Shown here: positions 36,026 through 38,591 of the stretch, piece after piece
Layout of the letters: every line of letters begins with the position of its first letter
How positions within the stretch are numbered: the first letter of the stretch is position 1
Assembly (NCBI GenBank): GCA_016206785.1
Contig: JACQQV010000025.1
Coordinates: 1-38,591, forward strand
Direction: 5' to 3'
From: Candidatus Omnitrophota bacterium
GTDB taxonomy: Bacteria; Omnitrophota; Gorgyraeia; JACQQV01
DNA length: 38,591 bases
Notes under the pieces: model-generated
Told to the model about the DNA's origin: nothing
Database searches by the model: none
The model's input: only the letters and a program-made list of their open reading frames with translations
Translations under genes and position numbers: made by a program

Positions 36026-37358
36026 CTTGGCTCCGGTAACGGTCCCACTCGATCTTCTTGTTCTCGATCAGTTTTTCAAAGAGGTGCTCCCCGAGGGTCT
36101 TTCGAACCAGGGTACTTTTTTCGGCGAGTTTGATCGCTTCGTTTAAGTCTGCCGGAAGGGTCCCGATGCCGGATGCCTCCCTTTCTTTCTGTGTCATCTC
36201 GGAAACATTTCGATCGCTCGGAGGCGGTAACGAATAATCTTTCTCAATCCCCTCGAGTCCCGCTGCAAGCATCACACTAAAGGCAAGATAGGGATTACAG
36301 GCAGGGTCGGGCGAACGAAATTCCACGCGTGTGGTATCTTCCCGTCCCGGTTTATACTCGGGAATCCGCACAAGATCCGAACGGCTCCGGACCGCCCAAG
36401 AAATATAGACAGGGGCTTCGTAACCGCTCACGAGGCGTTTGTAGGAATTAACCCACTGATTCGTGATGAGCGTGATTTCAGGGGCATGCCGCAGGAGACC
36501 CGCCATAAACCGTTTTGCAATCGTCGAAAGATGATATTTGTCTTTCGAATCAAAAAAGGCGTTCCGCTCGCTTCCTGAGCGATTTGAAAAAAGGGACATA
36601 TGGGTATGCATCCCAGAACCATTGACCCCTTGAATCGGCTTCGGCATAAACGTCGCGTAGACCCCATGTTTTAAGGCGATCTCTTTCACAACAAGCCGAT
36701 ACGTCATGGCACTATCGGCCATCGTGAGAGCGTCGGTATATCGAAGATCAATTTCATGCTGACTCGGTGCCGCTTCATGATGGCTATATTCGACACCAAT
36801 CCCCATCTCTTCAAGGGTTAAGACCGTTTCCCGACGGAGGTCCGTCGCCACATCAAGGGGAGTTAAATCAAAATAGCCTCCCTGATCAAGGGCCTGCGGG
36901 GCCCCTTCCTGATCCCTAAAGTAGAAAAATTCGAGTTCAGGGCTCACATAGAAAGTGTAGCCCATTTCATGGGCCCGTTTCAGATTCTTCCTTAAGACAG
37001 ATCGGGGGTCTCCCTCGAACGGTTTTCCGCCCGGATAGAGAATATCGCAGAACATGCGGGCAACCGATCCACCCTCCTGCGGCCGCCACGGAAGAAGACA
37101 AAAGGTATTCGGATCGGGGAGCGCAATCATGTCGCTTTCATCGATCCGGGCAAAACCTTCAATCGAGGAGCCGTCGAACCCGATGCCCTCATTCAAAGCC
37201 CCCTCCAGTTCCTCGACGGTGATCGCAACACTCTTCAGAAATCCGAGGATATCTGTAAACCAGAGGCGGACGAACTTCACCCGGAGGTCATGGGCCATCT
37301 TGAGGGCGTATTCTTTGTCGCGGGTAATTTTGGATGCAGCCTTGGTTGTTGTAGTCAT
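35985..37358 (-). CDS. glnA: Glutamine synthetase type I, form without adenylylation site
   Basis: A 457-residue GSI enzyme that makes glutamine from glutamate and ammonia. [66 protein letters not shown] and RVEFRSPDPACNPYLAF are present. The C-terminal stretch where the beta subtype has the adenylylated tyrosine reads DRNVSEMTQKE and has no tyrosine, so it is the alpha type. The start is the ATG at 37358; the frame continues upstream in repetitive sequence. It lies downstream of a second glnA but is separated from it by a terminator. Confidence 0.95.
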   Translation of the reverse strand: MTTTTKAASKITRDKEYALKMAHDLRVKFVRLWFTDILGFLKSVAITVEELEGALNEGIGFDGSSIEGFARIDESDMIALPDPNTFCLLPWRPQEGGSVARMFCDILYPGGKPFEGDPRSVLRKNLKRAHEMGYTFYVSPELEFFYFRDQEGAPQALDQGGYFDLTPLDVATDLRRETVLTLEEMGIGVEYSHHEAAPSQHEIDLRYTDALTMADSAMTYRLVVKEIALKHGVYATFMPKPIQGVNGSGMHTHMSLFSNRSGSERNAFFDSKDKYHLSTIAKRFMAGLLRHAPEITLITNQWVNSYKRLVSGYEAPVYISWAVRSRSDLVRIPEYKPGREDTTRVEFRSPDPACNPYLAFSVMLAAGLEGIEKDYSLPPPSDRNVSEMTQKEREASGIGTLPADLNEAIKLAEKSTLVRKTLGEHLFEKLIENKKIEWDRYRSQVTDFELKRYYPIL

Positions 37359-37359
37359 T

Positions 37360-37450
37360 GTGGAAATTCCAATACCCAAATTACAAACACCAAACAAATT
37401 CCAAGGATCCAATAACCAATTCACCAAACACCGAGTTTGGTTATTCCGTT
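37360..37450. repeat. TTGG-rich repetitive leader before glnA
   Basis: On the minus strand about eight TTGG units occur at irregular 7-13 nt spacing (for example GGTTATTGGATCCTTGGAAT and TTTGTTTGGTGTTTG), strongly G/T rich. The glnA promoter must lie in or before it, but no clear -35/-10 pair is visible. Confidence 0.6.
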
Positions 37451-37455
37451 TTCAG

Positions 37456-37493
37456 AGAAAAATCCCGGCAGAAAGGGACTCCTTCCGCCGGGG
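37456..37493 (-). terminator. Terminator after the upstream glnA
   Basis: Minus strand CCCGGCGGAAGG and CTTTCTGCCGGG pair around AGTC (one mismatch-type pair) and are followed by ATTTTTC. Confidence 0.85.
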
Positions 37494-37513
37494 TTTTAAA
37501 GCACGAACGCTAC

Positions 37514-38591
37514 TTAGATGTCAAAATAGAGGTAGAACTCATACGGATGCGGACGGAGTTTGATAGCAGGAAGTTCTCTCTCCCGTTTGTACTCCAGCCA
37601 CACCTCGATCACATCCTTGGTGAAGACATCGCCCTTGAGGAGGAACGCGTGATCCTTCTCCAAGGCATCGAGTGATTCCTCCAGCGATCCAGGAACGGTC
37701 GGGATCTTGGCCGCTTCCTCTGGGGAAAGTTCATAGGTATTTTTGTCAAGCGGCTGTCCCGGATCGATCCGGTTCTGAATCCCATCGAGTCCCGCCATGA
37801 GCATCGCTGAGAAGGCAAGGTAAGGATTGCAGGAAGGGTCGGGTGGCCGAAATTCGACACGCTTTGATTTTGGATGTGCGACATACACTGGAATCCGACA
37901 GGCTGCCGAACGGTTCCGGGCCGAATAGGCAAGGTTGACCGGAGCCTCATACCCCGGGACAAGTCTCTTGTAGGAGTTTGTCGTCGGGGCACAGAAGGCC
38001 ATGAGCGCCCTTGCATGTTTAATGAGCCCACCGATATAGTACTTGCAAGCCTGGCTGATCAGCGCATAGCCATTCTTGTCATAGAAGAGATTCACATCGC
38101 TTTTGGCCAAACTCTGATGGGTGTGCATTCCAGACCCATTGTCTCCAAAAAGCGGCTTCGGCATATAGGTTGCCACCTTTCCATACTCCCGGGCAACATT
38201 TTTGGTAATGTATTTGAGCATCATGAGGTGATCCGCCATCCGGGTGAGGGTATCATACCGCATGTCGATTTCCGCCTGACCGGCCGTCGCCACTTCATGA
38301 TGATGCTTCTCAACCGGAACACCGACCGCCCGCGCCCGCTTCATGATTTCACTCCGGATGTCCTGGAAGATATCATGGGGGGGGACTGGGAAATATCCTT
38401 CCTTATAACGCGGTTTGTACCCTAAATTCGGTTTTTCATCCCGGCCTGAATTCCATTCCCCTTCAACCGAATCGATGAAATAGTATCCGGAATTCTCCGT
38501 CTGATCAAAACGGACATCGTCAAAGATGAAAAACTCAGGTTCCGGTCCCCAATAACTCACATCGGCAATCCCGGTCTTCTTAAGATAGACC
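37514..38591 (-). CDS. glnA: Glutamine synthetase type I, adenylylation-type, N-terminus outside the window
   Basis: The C-terminal 359 residues of a second GSI; the frame enters from the right edge with [53 protein letters not shown], the [21 protein letters not shown] block and [16 protein letters not shown] follow. Near the end, [16 protein letters not shown] has a tyrosine where the beta subtype is adenylylated, so this copy is probably controlled by GlnE. It differs clearly from the downstream copy. Confidence 0.95.
   Translation of the reverse strand, partial: VYLKKTGIADVSYWGPEPEFFIFDDVRFDQTENSGYYFIDSVEGEWNSGRDEKPNLGYKPRYKEGYFPVPPHDIFQDIRSEIMKRARAVGVPVEKHHHEVATAGQAEIDMRYDTLTRMADHLMMLKYITKNVAREYGKVATYMPKPLFGDNGSGMHTHQSLAKSDVNLFYDKNGYALISQACKYYIGGLIKHARALMAFCAPTTNSYKRLVPGYEAPVNLAYSARNRSAACRIPVYVAHPKSKRVEFRPPDPSCNPYLAFSAMLMAGLDGIQNRIDPGQPLDKNTYELSPEEAAKIPTVPGSLEESLDALEKDHAFLLKGDVFTKDVIEVWLEYKRERELPAIKLRPHPYEFYLYFDI

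Noticed and set aside
1-38591. CRISPR arrays, integrases, transposase genes, rRNA genes
   Set aside because: Looked for on both strands; no regular direct-repeat array, no recombinase motifs and no rRNA sequence were found.

Overview
The window comes from a Gram-negative bacterium of roughly balanced base composition. It makes lipid A (lpxB, an MsbA-type flippase), builds an outer-membrane beta-barrel, uses sigma-54 and cyclic di-GMP signalling, and encodes CCA in its tRNA genes. The mix (Mrp with a DUF971 partner, ferredoxin/metallo-beta-lactamase fusion, RtcB with archease, two glutamine synthetases, an alginate-export-like porin) would fit Nitrospirota or a deltaproteobacterial-grade lineage. 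That placement is inference; no marker here fixes the phylum. Almost every gene is on the minus strand; the exceptions are an acyl-CoA dehydrogenase (10.7-12.5 kb) and the Gfo/Idh-lpxB pair (33.9-36.0 kb).

Layout. 0-4.4 kb: truncated peroxiredoxin, HtrA-type protease, typA, DEAD-box helicase. 4.5-10.6 kb: an accessory patch with a DUF5674 pair behind a switch-like leader, a DoxX protein, a secreted protein with an arginine heptad repeat, a broken DUF488 gene, a CxxC zinc ribbon, a BrnT/BrnA toxin-antitoxin pair, a response regulator behind a c-di-GMP riboswitch, a nucleotidyltransferase pair behind four operator-like sites, three copies of a short structured repeat, and a GIY-YIG nuclease cassette inserted in a tRNA-Asn gene. 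10.6-15.6 kb: acyl-CoA dehydrogenase facing a unit of tRNA-Arg(ACG), tadA, tRNA-Ser(GCU), dnaX and recR. 15.6-19.1 kb: an orphan c-di-GMP riboswitch, a DUF393/MBL-ferredoxin pair and a porin operon. 19.2-22.9 kb: a regulatory chain in which a c-di-GMP riboswitch precedes a GAF-AAA-HTH sigma-54 activator, followed by a near-consensus sigma-54 promoter driving a large secreted protein and a 55-residue protein. 22.9-24.9 kb: mrp operon. 24.9-29.2 kb: tRNA-Lys, archease, rtcB, serS, M50-like protease and three tRNA-Ser genes in tight array. 29.2-32 kb: rpsB-tsf-pyrH-frr. 32-36 kb: envelope genes on divergent promoters. 36-38.6 kb: two distinct glutamine synthetase genes.

The themes that stand out are: (1) a c-di-GMP circuit with three riboswitches, one feeding a sigma-54 activator whose likely target is next door; (2) tRNA genes as landing sites and sources of mobile or repeated sequence; (3) tRNA genes placed beside the enzymes that modify or charge them; (4) promoters of the extended -10 type (TGCTATAAT) often so close to the start codon that the mRNA should be leaderless. 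All functional assignments rest on reading motifs in the translated sequence; no database search was run.
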